A stretch of 64,000 nucleotides of DNA from Clostridiales bacterium (GTDB taxonomy: Bacteria; Bacillota; Clostridia; Christensenellales; Aristaeellaceae). Within the stretch, counting starts at the first letter, position 1. Each line of letters begins with the position of its first letter. The position numbers and the translations under genes are program-made. The stretch covers positions 178,525 to 242,524 of the forward strand of contig SVHA01000002.1 in assembly GCA_015056085.1 (NCBI GenBank), given 5' to 3'. Positions 7,821 through 16,830 of the stretch are shown here, in pieces. A model generated the notes under the pieces. It saw only the letters and a list, made by a program, of their open reading frames with translations, ran no database searches and had not been told where the DNA came from.

Positions 7821-8814
7821 TTCTTGCGGGGCTTTTGCAGGGGCTTTGCCCCTGCACCCCAGTCGGGGGCGCTGCCCCCGCACCCTTATGCGGGGCTTCG
7901 CCCCACACCCCACCAGAGGGCGCTGCCCTCTGGACTCCCGCAAGGGGCATTGCCCCTTGACCCTTCACCCCAAGCCCTGAAGGGCTTGGGGAATTATTTG
8001 TATGTGGGTTTTTCCTTTCAGGCTACTCTTTTTTTGAAGGATGAGGTTTCGCCCTCACGGGCGACCAAAGGGCTTTCCGATCGCCCTTTGGAAACCTTCG
8101 GGCCCCCTTCGGATGAAGGGATTTTCGCGTGCTTGTTGAGGAAACGGTTTTCTTTGTTCCGGCAAAAACTACTCACAAGGATGCGGACCGAAGGGGTCCA
8201 GGGGGCGATCGGAAAGCCCCCTGGTTGCTCCGGGAAAACCGAGTAACAGGAATCAGACAACAACCTCTACAACAGTTCCGGCGTGCGGCGCTCCGTCGCC
8301 GCACACGGACTCCATCGGAGCGACCCCGAAACGGGCCGCCCCCGCGAGGCGTTTGCGGGTCAGTCAACAAAATAACCCGCACAAGATAGGGGGAGCGGGG
8401 GGAGTCCAGAGGGGGTGTCTCCGGGTGGGATGAATTGAGACACCCCCTCTGGCCCTCTTTGGTTCTTTCTCAGGCCTGAGAAAGAACACCCAACAAGCGC
8501 TATCCCTTGCAAGGTGGGGCTCTGCCCCACACCCCGCCAAAGGGCTTTCCGGAGCGAAGCGAAGGCGGACCGATCGGAAAGCCCCCTGGTTGCACCGGAA
8601 AAGACAAGAGAAATGTCTAAATCTTCCCTGTACCCTCCCGAAGCCCTCTGGGCTTCGGTAATGGGTCAAGGGGCAATGCCCCTTGCGGGGGTGTTGGGGG
8701 CAGCGCCCCCAACTGGGGTGTGGGGCAAAGCCCCACAAAAGGATTCCAAAGGGCAAAGCCCTTTGGTGTGGGGCAAAGCCCCACGAAAGGGGTCCAGGGG
8801 GTGTAACCCCCTGG
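7821..8814. repeat. Repeat cluster R2 of hairpin elements
   Basis: A gene-free kilobase between the dipeptidase RBS and the pyrI stop codon. The order is a short-hairpin cassette (7821-7991), a CCAAAGGGC-type hairpin (8065-8091), the 400-bp module (8112-8505), a chimeric hairpin with inserted loop (8537-8589), and a second cassette (8638-8814). Its last hairpin (8794-8814) directly touches the pyrI stop codon. Confidence 0.9.
8112..8505 (+). repeat. 400-bp repeat module, copy 2
   Basis: Direct copy of 6396-6800. The hairpins are all retained: CCAGGGGGC type at 8198-8224, the 16-bp perfect stem at 8406-8421 with 8437-8452, and the 26-base palindrome at 8462-8487. Most differences from copy 1 lie outside the stems. 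Confidence 0.9.
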
Positions 8815-9237
8815 TCACCCCTTGGAGCGCTCGGCGTCGCAGTAAATGCAGCGATACACCCGGCGGGCAGCGTCCTTCAGGCGGAAAATGTGGTCAAGAG
8901 ACCCCTCCACGGAGGTGATGCACCGGGGATTCTTGCAGCGCACCACGTTCACCAGCTCCTTGGGCAGTTCCAGATGCTTCTTTTCGGCGATTTTGCCATT
9001 TTCGATGATGTTCACCGTGATGCCGGGATCCAGATACCCCAGCACGTTCAGGTCCAGATCAATGGCTTCATCGATCTTGATGATGTCCTTGCGGCCCATG
9101 GCCTCGCTCTTGACATTCCTGATGATGGCCACGGAGCATTCCAGTTCATCCAGGTGCAGATACCGGTAGATATCCATGCTGCGGCCGGCCTGGATATGAT
9201 CCAGCACAATGCCGCGGCTGATCGAATCAATCTTCAT
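8815..9237 (-). CDS. pyrI: Aspartate carbamoyltransferase regulatory chain
   Basis: A 140-residue regulatory subunit of ATCase, which binds nucleotides through its N-terminal domain (1-95, including [10 protein letters not shown]) and contacts PyrB through a C-terminal zinc domain. The four zinc cysteines are visible as CKNPRC and CIYC. Length is close to the usual 140-155. ATG 9237 overlaps the pyrB stop in an ATGA, so translation is coupled. Last gene of the pyrE-pyrB-pyrI segment. A repeat hairpin begins on the base after the stop codon and may act as an mRNA 3-prime structure. Confidence 0.96.
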   Translation of the reverse strand: MKIDSISRGIVLDHIQAGRSMDIYRYLHLDELECSVAIIRNVKSEAMGRKDIIKIDEAIDLDLNVLGYLDPGITVNIIENGKIAEKKHLELPKELVNVVRCKNPRCITSVEGSLDHIFRLKDAARRVYRCIYCDAERSKG

Positions 9238-10148
9238 GCCATGTCCTCCAGCAGCGTCTTGATCAGTGCCATGCGCACAAACCTGCCGTTACGCACCTGC
9301 TTGAAGTATACCGCGCGGGGATCGTCATCCACCTTGGTGGAAATCTCATTCACCCGGGGCAGGGGATGCATGATGGACAGGTCCGCCTTGGCGGTGCGGA
9401 GTTTGTCCGGGTCGAGGATATAGGTGTCCTTGAGGCGGATGTAGTCGGCTTCGTTGAAGAAGCGCTCCCGCTGCACACGGGTCATGTACAGCACATCCAG
9501 CTCCGGCATGACCTCTTCCATCGTTTCCACTTCCCGGAAGGGGATGCCCTTGTCCGCCAGTTCCTTGGTGATATAGGCGGGCACCTTGAGTTCCGGCGGA
9601 GAAATCAGCACGAAGGAAATGCCTTCATAGCGGCTCATGGCGCCGATGAGGGAATGCACCGTGCGTCCGAACTTCAAATCGCCGCACAGGCCCACCACCA
9701 TGTGGTCGAGGCGCTTTTTCTCCCGGCGGATGGTCATCAGGTCGGTCAGGGTCTGGGTGGGGTGATTGTGTCCGCCGTCGCCGGCATTGATGATGGGCAC
9801 AAGGGACTTCATACTGCCGGCCATGGGGGCGCCTTCCTTGGGATGGCGCATGGCGATGATATCGGCATAGCAGCTCACCGTGCGGATGGTATCAGTGAGG
9901 CTCTCGCCCTTGGAGGCGGAGGAAGAATCCGCCGAAGAGAAGCCCAGCACGCTGCCGCCCAGGGACAGCATGGCGGATTCAAAGGACAGGCGGGTGCGGG
10001 TGGAAGGCTCAAAGAACAGCGTGGCGAGGATCCGGCCGCTCAGGCACGTGCGGTAAGCGGCGGGATCGGCGATCATGCTGTCGCCCAGGTCGAGAATCCG
10101 GTTGATTTCCTCCACCGTGAAGTCAGTAATGTCAATCAGATGACGCAT
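9234..10148 (-). CDS. pyrB: Aspartate carbamoyltransferase catalytic chain
   Basis: Catalyses carbamoyl phosphate plus L-aspartate to N-carbamoyl-aspartate, the second step of UMP synthesis. The 304-residue protein has the carbamoyl phosphate loop [12 protein letters not shown], the SxK loop region SSASKGESL and HPTQTLTDL, with MHPLPRV near the C-terminus, all intact. I choose ATG 10148 because AAAGG lies 9 bases upstream; an in-frame ATG three codons earlier sits directly on the SD. It lies 32 bases after pyrE and overlaps pyrI by 4 bases, consistent with a PyrBI holoenzyme. Confidence 0.96.
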   Translation of the reverse strand: MRHLIDITDFTVEEINRILDLGDSMIADPAAYRTCLSGRILATLFFEPSTRTRLSFESAMLSLGGSVLGFSSADSSSASKGESLTDTIRTVSCYADIIAMRHPKEGAPMAGSMKSLVPIINAGDGGHNHPTQTLTDLMTIRREKKRLDHMVVGLCGDLKFGRTVHSLIGAMSRYEGISFVLISPPELKVPAYITKELADKGIPFREVETMEEVMPELDVLYMTRVQRERFFNEADYIRLKDTYILDPDKLRTAKADLSIMHPLPRVNEISTKVDDDPRAVYFKQVRNGRFVRMALIKTLLEDMA

Positions 10149-10180
10149 TTTTTGCATCCTTTCCTTGGAGTTTCGGGGCG

Positions 10181-10837
10181 TCAGTTCTTGGCGCCGTTGA
10201 CGGCCAGATAGTTCTTGATGCGCTGGACGTTTTCATCGTTGGCGGGATCTTCTTCCAGGTATTCGATGATGTCGTAGACGTCCACCACGGAGTACACGGG
10301 GAAGCCGAATTCAGCCTCGACCTCGGACATGGCGCTCTTTTCGGTCTGGCCCTTTTCCTTGCGGTCCACCATCACGAAGGTGGCAGCCACCTTCACGCCC
10401 TCGAGGTTGCCCAGGATGGCCATGCTCTCACGGATGGCGGTGCCGGCGGTGATGACGTCTTCCACGATGACCACTTCCTGACCGGCCTTGGGCACATAGC
10501 CCACAAACACGCCGCCCTCGCCGTGATCCTTGGCTTCCTTGCGGTTGAAGAAGAAGGGCACGTCAAGCCCCTGCTTGCTCAGGGCGATGGAGGAGGACAC
10601 AGCGATGGAAATGCCCTTGTAGGCGGGGCCGTAGAGCACCGTGGGGCGGTTGCCCACCTTGTCCAGATAGGCCTTGGCGTAGAATTCGCCCAGCTTGGCG
10701 ATCTGGTCGCCGGTCTTGATGTCACCGGCGTTGATGAAGTAGGGGATCTTGCGGCCGGACTTGGCGGTGAAATCGCCGAACTTGAGGACGCCTGCACCCT
10801 GCAGGAACTGGATAAACTCGCGCTTGTAAGATTCCAT
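10181..10837 (-). CDS. pyrE: Orotate phosphoribosyltransferase
   Basis: Converts orotate and PRPP to OMP. The 218-residue protein shows the PRPP-binding motif [14 protein letters not shown] and the flexible catalytic loop [15 protein letters not shown] with conserved K and H. ATG 10837 is preceded by AAGGGAGA with a 6-base spacer. It heads the pyrE-pyrB-pyrI segment, separated from pyrF by 1 kb of repeats. No convincing sigma-A promoter was found just upstream, so read-through from pyrC-pyrF or a cryptic promoter in the repeats is needed. Confidence 0.96.
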   Translation of the reverse strand: MESYKREFIQFLQGAGVLKFGDFTAKSGRKIPYFINAGDIKTGDQIAKLGEFYAKAYLDKVGNRPTVLYGPAYKGISIAVSSSIALSKQGLDVPFFFNRKEAKDHGEGGVFVGYVPKAGQEVVIVEDVITAGTAIRESMAILGNLEGVKVAATFVMVDRKEKGQTEKSAMSEVEAEFGFPVYSVVDVYDIIEYLEEDPANDENVQRIKNYLAVNGAKN

Positions 10838-10883
10838 GATGATCTCTCCCTTTCTATTGTGTGTTGAGTCAACTTGCGTCGGA

Positions 10884-11883
10884 GCCTCGCAGAGGCCCCC
10901 TTGTGTAAAGGGGGCTAAGCCGTCAGGCGTTGGGGGAGCCTGCGGGCGTAGCGGGTATGCCCCTTTGCAAGGGATAGCGTTTGTTGGGTGTCCTTTCTCA
11001 AGCCTGAGAAAACCCTTGCGGCATTTCGAAAATGATAGATGTTCTTTCTCAGGCCTGAGAAAGAACCAAAGAGGGCCAGAGGGGGTGTCTCAATTCATCC
11101 CACCCGGAGCCACCCCCTCTGGACTCCCCCCTTTCCCCCGGTCTTGTGAGTGTTATTGAGTAGACTTACCCTCAAACGCCTCGCAGGGGCGGCCCGTTTC
11201 GGAGTTGCTCCGATGGAGTCCGGCGTGCGGCGACGGTGCGCCGCACGCCGGAACTGTTGTAGAGTGTCTTGTCGGATACCTGTTTCTTATCTTTGCCGGT
11301 GCAACCAGGGGGGCTTTCCGATCGCCCCCTGGACCCCTTCGGTCTGCATCCTTGTAAGTAGACTTTCCCGAATCGATGAAAACCGTTCCTCCAACAAGCA
11401 GGTTACAACCCTAAACAAGAGATGGGACTCCGAAGGTTTCCAAAGGAAACGAACTGCCCAGTGGGCAGTCGCCGAAGGCGAGTTTCCGGAGCGAAGCGGA
11501 GGCGGACGATCGGAAAGCCCTTTGGTCGCCCGTGAGGGCGAAACCTCACTTGCATTACAAATCAATCCAAATGGATAAGCCTACCTCTACATATGACCCC
11601 AGAAATCCGTTAGGATTTCTGGTAATGGGTCAAGGGCCAATGGCCCTTGCGGGGGTATCGGGGGCGGCGCCCCCGATTGGGAGTCCAGAGGGCAACGCCC
11701 TCTGGTGGGGTGCGGGGCAACGCCCCGCTGAAGGGTCAAGGGCCAATGGCCCTTGCGGGGGTATCGGGGGCAGCGCCCCCGACTGGGGTGTGGGGCAAAG
11801 CCCCACATAAGGGGCAGCGCCCCCGATTGGGAGTCCAGAGGGCAACGCCCTCTGGTGGGTTTCCAAAGGGCAACGCCCTTTGG
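10884..11883. repeat. Repeat cluster R3 inside the pyr gene group
   Basis: A kilobase of hairpin repeats between pyrE and pyrF. It starts with a different element (10884-10950, containing GCCCCCTT pairing with AAAGGGGGC). An inverted copy of the 400-bp module (10975-11405), an enlarged CCAAAG-type hairpin (11440-11525) and a cassette of short hairpins (11599-11883) follow. The last hairpin (11863-11883) abuts the pyrF stop codon. Confidence 0.9.
10975..11405 (-). repeat. 400-bp repeat module, copy 3, inverted
   Basis: Reverse-oriented relative of 6396-6800 and 8112-8505. It keeps the 26-base perfect palindrome (11041-11066), the 16-bp stem with one mismatch (11076-11091 with 11107-11122), and a CCAGGGGGGC-type hairpin (11305-11332). 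A degenerate second palindrome is at 10994-11011. Confidence 0.88.
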
Positions 11884-12579
11884 TCAACCGAGGAACTCCC
11901 GGATGCAGCGCTCGTAGGCGGCCACGGGGTCGGCAGCAGCGGTGATGGGACGGCCCACCACGATGTAGTCGCTGTGCTTGCGGGCCTTTTCAGGGGTCAT
12001 AATGCGCACCTGATCGCCCACGTCGCCGTCGGCAAAGCGAATGCCGGGGGTCACGGTGAGGAAATCAGCACCGCAGGCTTCCTTGACCAGTTCCGCCTCC
12101 AGGGGAGAGCACACCACACCGGGCAGACCGGCTTTTTGAGCATTGCGGGCATAAGCCTTCACGGTTTCAGGCATGGTGGCGTTGATCAGCAGTTCCTGCT
12201 GCATCCGCTCTTCGCTGGTGGACGTGAGTTGAGTCACCGCCAGCAGCGTGGCGCAGGAGCCGTCTTCCTTCGTCAGGCCTTCCTTGGCGCCTTCCATCAT
12301 GGCGATGGTGCCGGCGGCGTGGAGGTTGGTCATGTCCACGTCCAGACGGGACAGCACCTTCATGGCCTTCTTGACGGTGTTGGGGATGTCGTGGAGTTTC
12401 AGGTCCAGGAAAATCTTGTGCCCCCGCTCCTTGATGGCCCTGACGATGGACGGGCCTTCAGCGTAGTACAGTTCCATGCCGATCTTCACATAGGGCTTGC
12501 GGCCGGTGAACTGATCCAGGAAAGCGAGGGTCTTTTCAGCGTTTTCAAAGTCCAGGGCAATGATGACGTCCTTGGCCAT
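11884..12579 (-). CDS. pyrF: Orotidine 5-phosphate decarboxylase
   Basis: Last step of UMP synthesis (OMP to UMP), 231 residues, type 1 OMPDC. The catalytic tetrad motif [11 protein letters not shown] is intact, with the N-terminal IIALDF strand and the C-terminal VTPGIRF and VVGRPIT phosphate-binding loops. ATG 12579 follows GAGGAGG with a 9-base spacer. It is 36 bases after pyrD. The stop codon TGA is followed immediately by a CCAAAGGGC hairpin of repeat cluster R3. Confidence 0.96.
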   Translation of the reverse strand: MAKDVIIALDFENAEKTLAFLDQFTGRKPYVKIGMELYYAEGPSIVRAIKERGHKIFLDLKLHDIPNTVKKAMKVLSRLDVDMTNLHAAGTIAMMEGAKEGLTKEDGSCATLLAVTQLTSTSEERMQQELLINATMPETVKAYARNAQKAGLPGVVCSPLEAELVKEACGADFLTVTPGIRFADGDVGDQVRIMTPEKARKHSDYIVVGRPITAAADPVAAYERCIREFLG

Positions 12580-12615
12580 GGTGGGTGTCCTCCTCTGTAT
12601 ATATGTTGATGGGAA

Positions 12616-13521
12616 TCAGATGCGGGTGATGTCGCTGAGGCGGTCAATGCCCAGCTTGTCCATTTCAATGGGCAACTGCTCAATGATCTCCTTGCAGGCG
12701 TAGGGGTTGACCAGATTGGCAGCGCCGACCTGCACCGCTTTGGCGCCTGCCATCATCATTTCGATGACGTCTTTGGCGGTGGAAATGCCGCCCATGCCGA
12801 TGACGGGGATGTCCACTGCGCCGGTCACCTGATAGACCATCCGCAGCGCCACCGGGAAAATGCCGGGGCCGGAGTAGCCGCCCATCACGTTGGCGAGAAT
12901 GGGCTTGCGGCGCTTCATGTCGATGCGCATACCCAGCAGGGTGTTGATCAGGGACAAGCCGTCAGCGCCGGCATCCTGGCAGGCTTTGGCGATGGACACG
13001 ATGTCGGTCACGTTGGGGCTCAGTTTGATGTACACGGGCTTGGTGGCCACTTTTTTGACCGCCTTGGTGACTTCAGCAGCGGCTTGCGGGCTGGTGCCGA
13101 AGGCCATGCCGCCGCCGTGCACATTGGGGCAGGAGATGTTCACTTCCAGGATCTCCACCTGATCTTCACGGGTTAGCTTTTCCACGCAGGTGACGTATTC
13201 CTCAATGGAAAACCCGCTGATGTTGGCGACAATGGGCTTGTGGAACACCTTCCGCAGGGCGGGCAGCTCGTGGGCGATGACATGGTCCACGCCGGGATTT
13301 TGAAGGCCCACGGAGTTGAGCATCCCGTTGGGGCATTCCGTAATGCGGGGCGTGGGGTTGCCGAAGCGGCTGTCCCGGGTCGTGCCCTTGAAGGACAGGG
13401 AGCCGAGAATGTTGATGTCATAGTAAGGAAGAAACTCCTGACCGAAGCCGTAGGTGCCAGAGGCGGGGATGACGGGGTTGTCCAGCCGGACGCCGGACAG
13501 GGTGACGGACAGATCCTTCAT
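12616..13521 (-). CDS. pyrD: Dihydroorotate dehydrogenase, NAD-dependent catalytic subunit
   Basis: Class 1B dihydroorotate dehydrogenase, 301 residues, an FMN protein that works with PyrK. The catalytic cysteine lies in VNISCPNVHGGG, and the FMN phosphate-binding motif GMGGIS and the substrate-binding asparagines are present. The neighbouring pyrK gene (3 bases apart) supports the type B assignment and the name PyrDB. Confidence 0.96.
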   Translation of the reverse strand: MKDLSVTLSGVRLDNPVIPASGTYGFGQEFLPYYDINILGSLSFKGTTRDSRFGNPTPRITECPNGMLNSVGLQNPGVDHVIAHELPALRKVFHKPIVANISGFSIEEYVTCVEKLTREDQVEILEVNISCPNVHGGGMAFGTSPQAAAEVTKAVKKVATKPVYIKLSPNVTDIVSIAKACQDAGADGLSLINTLLGMRIDMKRRKPILANVMGGYSGPGIFPVALRMVYQVTGAVDIPVIGMGGISTAKDVIEMMMAGAKAVQVGAANLVNPYACKEIIEQLPIEMDKLGIDRLSDITRI

Positions 13522-13524
13522 GCC

Positions 13525-14253
13525 TTATGCCTCCCAGATGATTTCGTCGCGATTCAGCACAGGGCCATCCTTGCAGATGCGCTTGTAGCCGCCCTTCACC
13601 TTCACGGTGCAGCCCATGCAGGCGCCGAAGCCGCAGCCCATGCGCTCCTCAAAGGAGAACTGGCCGGGCACTTCAGCGGCGTCATATACCGCACGGAGCA
13701 TGGGCAGTGGCCCGCAGGCGCAGACGTCGGTGAACGTCAGGTCCTTCATGGCGTCGGTTACCAGGCCCTTCACGCCGGCGGAACCGTCCATGGTCGCCAG
13801 CACAAAGGGCGCGCCGATGGCGTCCACAGCGTCCTTGAGGAACACTTCGTCAGAAGTGTTGAAACCCGCCAGCACCGTGGGGTGCTTGCCCATGTCGGTA
13901 AGCACACGGCACAGGGCGATCATGGGCGGGAGACCCACGCCGCCGCCGATGAGCAAAGGCGCATCGCCGCAGGCGTCCACATCAAAACCATTGCCCAGCC
14001 CGGTGAGCACGTCCAGCGCCGTGCCGGGCTTCATGTCAGCCATGGCCTGCGTGCCTTCACCCACCACCTTGTACACCAGCGTCAGGGTCTTGTCGTCCCA
14101 GTCGCACACGGAAATGGGGCGGCGCAGGTAGAATCCGGGCAGCTGCAGCTGCACAAACTGGCCGGGTTTGGTGATGGCGGAGGTGTCGCCCTCCAGCACC
14201 ATCTTCCACACGGAAGCGGTCAGGGCGGTGTTGGTTTGGATGGTAAAAGTCAT
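13525..14253 (-). CDS. pyrK: Dihydroorotate dehydrogenase electron transfer subunit
   Basis: A 242-residue FAD and [2Fe-2S] protein that passes electrons from PyrD to NAD. The FAD motif is RRPISVCD, the NAD-binding loop GGGVGLPP, and the C-terminal cluster has four cysteines in CGFGACMGC and RICKDGP. The start is ATG 14253, whose A is the last base of the pyrC stop codon (TGATG). An upstream extension of the frame overlaps pyrC and is not used. Confidence 0.96.
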   Translation of the reverse strand: MTFTIQTNTALTASVWKMVLEGDTSAITKPGQFVQLQLPGFYLRRPISVCDWDDKTLTLVYKVVGEGTQAMADMKPGTALDVLTGLGNGFDVDACGDAPLLIGGGVGLPPMIALCRVLTDMGKHPTVLAGFNTSDEVFLKDAVDAIGAPFVLATMDGSAGVKGLVTDAMKDLTFTDVCACGPLPMLRAVYDAAEVPGQFSFEERMGCGFGACMGCTVKVKGGYKRICKDGPVLNRDEIIWEA

Positions 14254-15554
14254 CAGCAGTGTTCCTCCTTGCGTTGCGTGAGGGCGTCGTAGGCGATTCG
14301 GTCGCCGGAGATGGTCAGGCAGCACCTGGCGGAAACTTCCCAGCCGGCAAAGGGCGTGGCCCTGCCCATGGAGAGGAAGTCCTCCGGGTCGATGACGCCG
14401 GGGGCGTCCAGATCAAAGGCGGTGATCTCCGCCCGGTCGCCGATGTTCATGCCGCCATCGAGGCGGAAGCGGCGCCGGGGTGCATTGCTCATGCGGTCGA
14501 TGAGCTGCGGAAGCGTCATGCGCCCTGTTTTGACAAAATAGGTGTACATCAGCGGGAAGGCGGTTTCAATGCCCACCACGCCCATGGCGGATTTTGCCAG
14601 TCCCCGGCTCTTTTCTTCCGCGGAATGGGGCGCGTGATCGGTGGCGATCATGTCAATGGTGCCGTCAAGCAGGCCTTCGATGAGAGCTTGCTGATCTTCC
14701 TTATCCCGCAGGGGCGGATTCATCTTAAAGCGGCCCTCGTCCTGCAGGTCATCCTGGCACATCAGCAGATAATGGGGCCCTGTTTCGCAGGTGATGTCCA
14801 GCCCTTCCGCCTTGGCCTTGCGAATGAGCGCCACGCTTTCCTTGGTGCTGACGTGGCACACATGATAGGGGCAGCCGGTCTCCCTGACCAGTGCGATGTC
14901 CCGGGCAATGGGCCCCCACTCGCTTTCAGACGGGATGCCGGGGATGCCGTGGGTGCGGGCGAATGCGCCGTCGTGGATGGCGCCGCCCGGGGGAATCAGG
15001 CTCATGTCCTCGCAGTGGGCGGCGATGATGCTGCCGGCCGCCTTGCATTGCTCCATGGCCATGCGCATGGTGGCTTCTTCCTTCACACCCCGACCGTCGT
15101 CGGAAAACCCGCAGACCCGTCCAGCCAGCGCAGCCATGTCCGTCAGATCGCCTTCGCCCTTTTGCTCCATGGTGATGGAAGCGTAGGGGAGCACCCGGAT
15201 ACAGGCATTGTCCCTGATGAGGTCTTCCTGCATCTTCAGGTGATCGGAAGTGTCCGGGGCAGGATTCAGGTTGGGCATGGCACACACGGTGGTGTATCCG
15301 CCCCGGGCGCAGGCACGGGTGCCGGTGGCAATGGTCTCCTTATAAGAAAATCCCGGTTCCCGCAGATGCACATGAACATCCGCCAAACCAGGAAAAACGT
15401 GAAGACCAGTCAGGTCCAGCACACGATCATATTCGCCATTTTCAGAAAACGAAGCACTGCGGCCGGTCACAATGCCGTCCGTCACTTCAATGTCCATGGG
15501 AGAGAATGTGCCGTGATCGTCACACACAAGGCCGCCCTTGAGAAGCAGTCGCAT
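14253..15554 (-). CDS. pyrC: Dihydroorotase
   Basis: Zinc amidohydrolase, 433 residues, closing N-carbamoyl-aspartate to dihydroorotate. The metal motif is DVHVHLREPG, further His ligands lie in ITCETGPHYL and IIAAHCEDM, and the catalytic Asp is in IATDHAPHS. Type I (long) dihydroorotase length. ATG 15554 follows AAGGAGGATG with a good spacer. It is the first gene of the pyr group, with its own promoter and a palindromic leader upstream. Confidence 0.96.
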   Translation of the reverse strand: MRLLLKGGLVCDDHGTFSPMDIEVTDGIVTGRSASFSENGEYDRVLDLTGLHVFPGLADVHVHLREPGFSYKETIATGTRACARGGYTTVCAMPNLNPAPDTSDHLKMQEDLIRDNACIRVLPYASITMEQKGEGDLTDMAALAGRVCGFSDDGRGVKEEATMRMAMEQCKAAGSIIAAHCEDMSLIPPGGAIHDGAFARTHGIPGIPSESEWGPIARDIALVRETGCPYHVCHVSTKESVALIRKAKAEGLDITCETGPHYLLMCQDDLQDEGRFKMNPPLRDKEDQQALIEGLLDGTIDMIATDHAPHSAEEKSRGLAKSAMGVVGIETAFPLMYTYFVKTGRMTLPQLIDRMSNAPRRRFRLDGGMNIGDRAEITAFDLDAPGVIDPEDFLSMGRATPFAGWEVSARCCLTISGDRIAYDALTQRKEEHC

Positions 15555-15591
15555 GGGGGAACATCCTCCTTATCAGCCTTTCTCACAGGAC

Positions 15592-15611
15592 CCGGCAAGG
15601 CGCCTCGCCGG
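15592..15611 (-). promoter_or_regulatory. Palindrome at the 5-prime end of the pyrC leader
   Basis: A 20-base near-perfect palindrome (two half-sites of CCGGC flanking AGGC/GCCT, one G-T position). It starts only a few bases after the predicted transcription start and ends about 38 bases before pyrC. It can form a hairpin in the mRNA or serve as an operator. No PyrR gene or PyrR-type anti-antiterminator was seen in the window. Confidence 0.5.
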
Positions 15612-15621
15612 TATCCAAATT

Positions 15622-15650
15622 ATTATACCATTTTAGAAGGTGGATTGCAA
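15622..15650 (-). promoter_or_regulatory. Sigma-A promoter of pyrC
   Basis: Minus strand TTGCAA (15645-15650), 17-base spacer, TATAAT (15622-15627). The start of transcription should fall near 15615, giving a leader of about 60 bases. Confidence 0.85.
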
Positions 15651-15715
15651 GGGAAAAAGCCGGGAAAGACGCCTTTCTGCGACAAAAATCCCTGCAAAAA
15701 AGTTGCGTTTTCCCC

Positions 15716-15744
15716 TTGACAGACGTTTGCGCCTGTGGTAGAAT
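15716..15744 (+). promoter_or_regulatory. Sigma-A promoter of infC-rpmI-rplT
   Basis: TTGACA (15716-15721), 17-base spacer, TAGAAT (15739-15744). It is divergent from the pyrC promoter, about 90 bases away. Confidence 0.9.
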
Positions 15745-15751
15745 GTCTGTG

Positions 15752-15936
15752 TTTGAAGCAGAGGCTTGCCCGTCTCTCACCTCGTGTGGCTCCGCCGCCG
15801 GGTATCATGGCATTTCCTTTCCGGCCTGAAAAGGTCAGGAAACGGATACTTGCTTTGTCAGCGACGGGGGAGTCTCCCGCCGCTTTTTTCGTGCCTGAGG
15901 CCGAAGGCGGCCAGACGCACAACAATTGGGAGGTGC
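15752..15936 (+). ncRNA. infC operon leader with internal terminator
   Basis: A leader of about 185 bases precedes infC. It contains an intrinsic terminator (15861-15889) well before the RBS, the hallmark of transcription attenuation. In Bacillus the infC-rpmI-rplT leader is attenuated in response to ribosomal protein L20, and an L20 leader family is known. Same operon, same position and a terminator support the same mechanism here. I did not fold the competing antiterminator. Confidence 0.65.
15861..15889 (+). terminator. Attenuator terminator in the infC leader
   Basis: GCGACGGGGGA pairs with TCCCGCCGC (one mismatch and one wobble), followed directly by TTTTTT. It is located 48 bases before the infC start. 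Confidence 0.8.
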
Positions 15937-16515
15937 ATGGATATCGCACTCGATCTGATGATCAATGAGGAAATCCGCGACAGAGAGGTTCGCCTGATCG
16001 ACGAAAACGGCGAGCAGCTCGGCGTCATGCCGACGCAGAAGGCCCTGGAACTGGCGGAGGAGCGCGGCCTCGACCTGGCCAAGATTCAGCCCACTGCCAA
16101 GCCGCCGGTGTGCAAACTGCTGGACTATGACAAGTACCGCTATGAACAGTCCAGGCGGGAACGCGAGAACCGCAAGAATCAGCGAGTTGTGGCCATTAAG
16201 GAAGTGCAGCTGTCTGCCACCATTGAGGAGAATGACATTCTCACCAAGGCGAAGATGGCCCACAAGTTCCTGGCTGATGGCGACAAAGTCAAGGTTTCCA
16301 TTCGCTTCCGCGGCCGTCAGATTACCCACAGCGAAATCGGCATGAAGGTCATGCAGAACTTCGCTGAAAGGTGCCAGGAAGTGGGCAGCGTGGAGCGCCG
16401 CCCCCTGCTGGATGGCCGCCACATGATCATGATCCTGGCTCCCAAGGCTGCCAAGGCGTCCTTCGCTGAAAAGAAGGCCGCCCGCGAAGCCGCCAAGGAG
16501 AATACCGCCGAGTAA
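15937..16515 (+). CDS. infC: Translation initiation factor IF-3
   Basis: Binds the 30S subunit and controls start-codon and initiator tRNA selection. The 192-residue protein begins MDIALDLMINEEIRDREVR. It has the family N-terminal domain (NEEIRDREVRLI, PPVCKLLDYDKYRYE) and a C-terminal domain ending in IMILAPK, with a short charged Ala/Lys tail. I take ATG 15937 after GGGAGGTG. The spacing is short (3-4 bases). The alternative ATG at 15958 has no SD. First gene of infC-rpmI-rplT. Confidence 0.95.
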   Translation: MDIALDLMINEEIRDREVRLIDENGEQLGVMPTQKALELAEERGLDLAKIQPTAKPPVCKLLDYDKYRYEQSRRERENRKNQRVVAIKEVQLSATIEENDILTKAKMAHKFLADGDKVKVSIRFRGRQITHSEIGMKVMQNFAERCQEVGSVERRPLLDGRHMIMILAPKAAKASFAEKKAAREAAKENTAE

Positions 16516-16596
16516 TCGGCACAGGAGTAAAACGTGCATATCTGCTGGGAATGCCCATCAGGCACGTTGAAACCGCATTGGAAGGAGGATTACACC

Positions 16597-16797
16597 ATGC
16601 CTAAGCAAAAGTCTCACCGTGGTGCCGCCAAGCGCTTTTCCTTTACCAAGTCCGGTATTGTTAAGCATAAGCAGGCTGGTACCGGTCATCAGATCCGTCT
16701 GAAGACCACCAAGCGTTCCCGTCATCTGCGCGCCGACGGTATCGTCGACAACGCCGCTGAAGCGCGTACCATTCATACGCTGCTGCCCTACAAGTAA
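16597..16797 (+). CDS. rpmI: 50S ribosomal protein L35
   Basis: A 66-residue basic protein, MPKQKSHRGAAKRFSFTKSG, with the conserved KTHRGAAKRF-like N-terminus and HLRADG motif. ATG 16597 follows GAAGGAGG. The longer open frame upstream (from 16534) is the intergenic region. Second gene of infC-rpmI-rplT. Confidence 0.97.
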   Translation: MPKQKSHRGAAKRFSFTKSGIVKHKQAGTGHQIRLKTTKRSRHLRADGIVDNAAEARTIHTLLPYK

Positions 16798-16830
16798 TAA
16801 GCCCGACAACCGGCAAGGAGGATTCTTACA

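Noticed and set aside
10858..10900. Promoter for pyrE from TTGACT near 10870 on the minus strand
   Set aside because: No -10 element at acceptable spacing.
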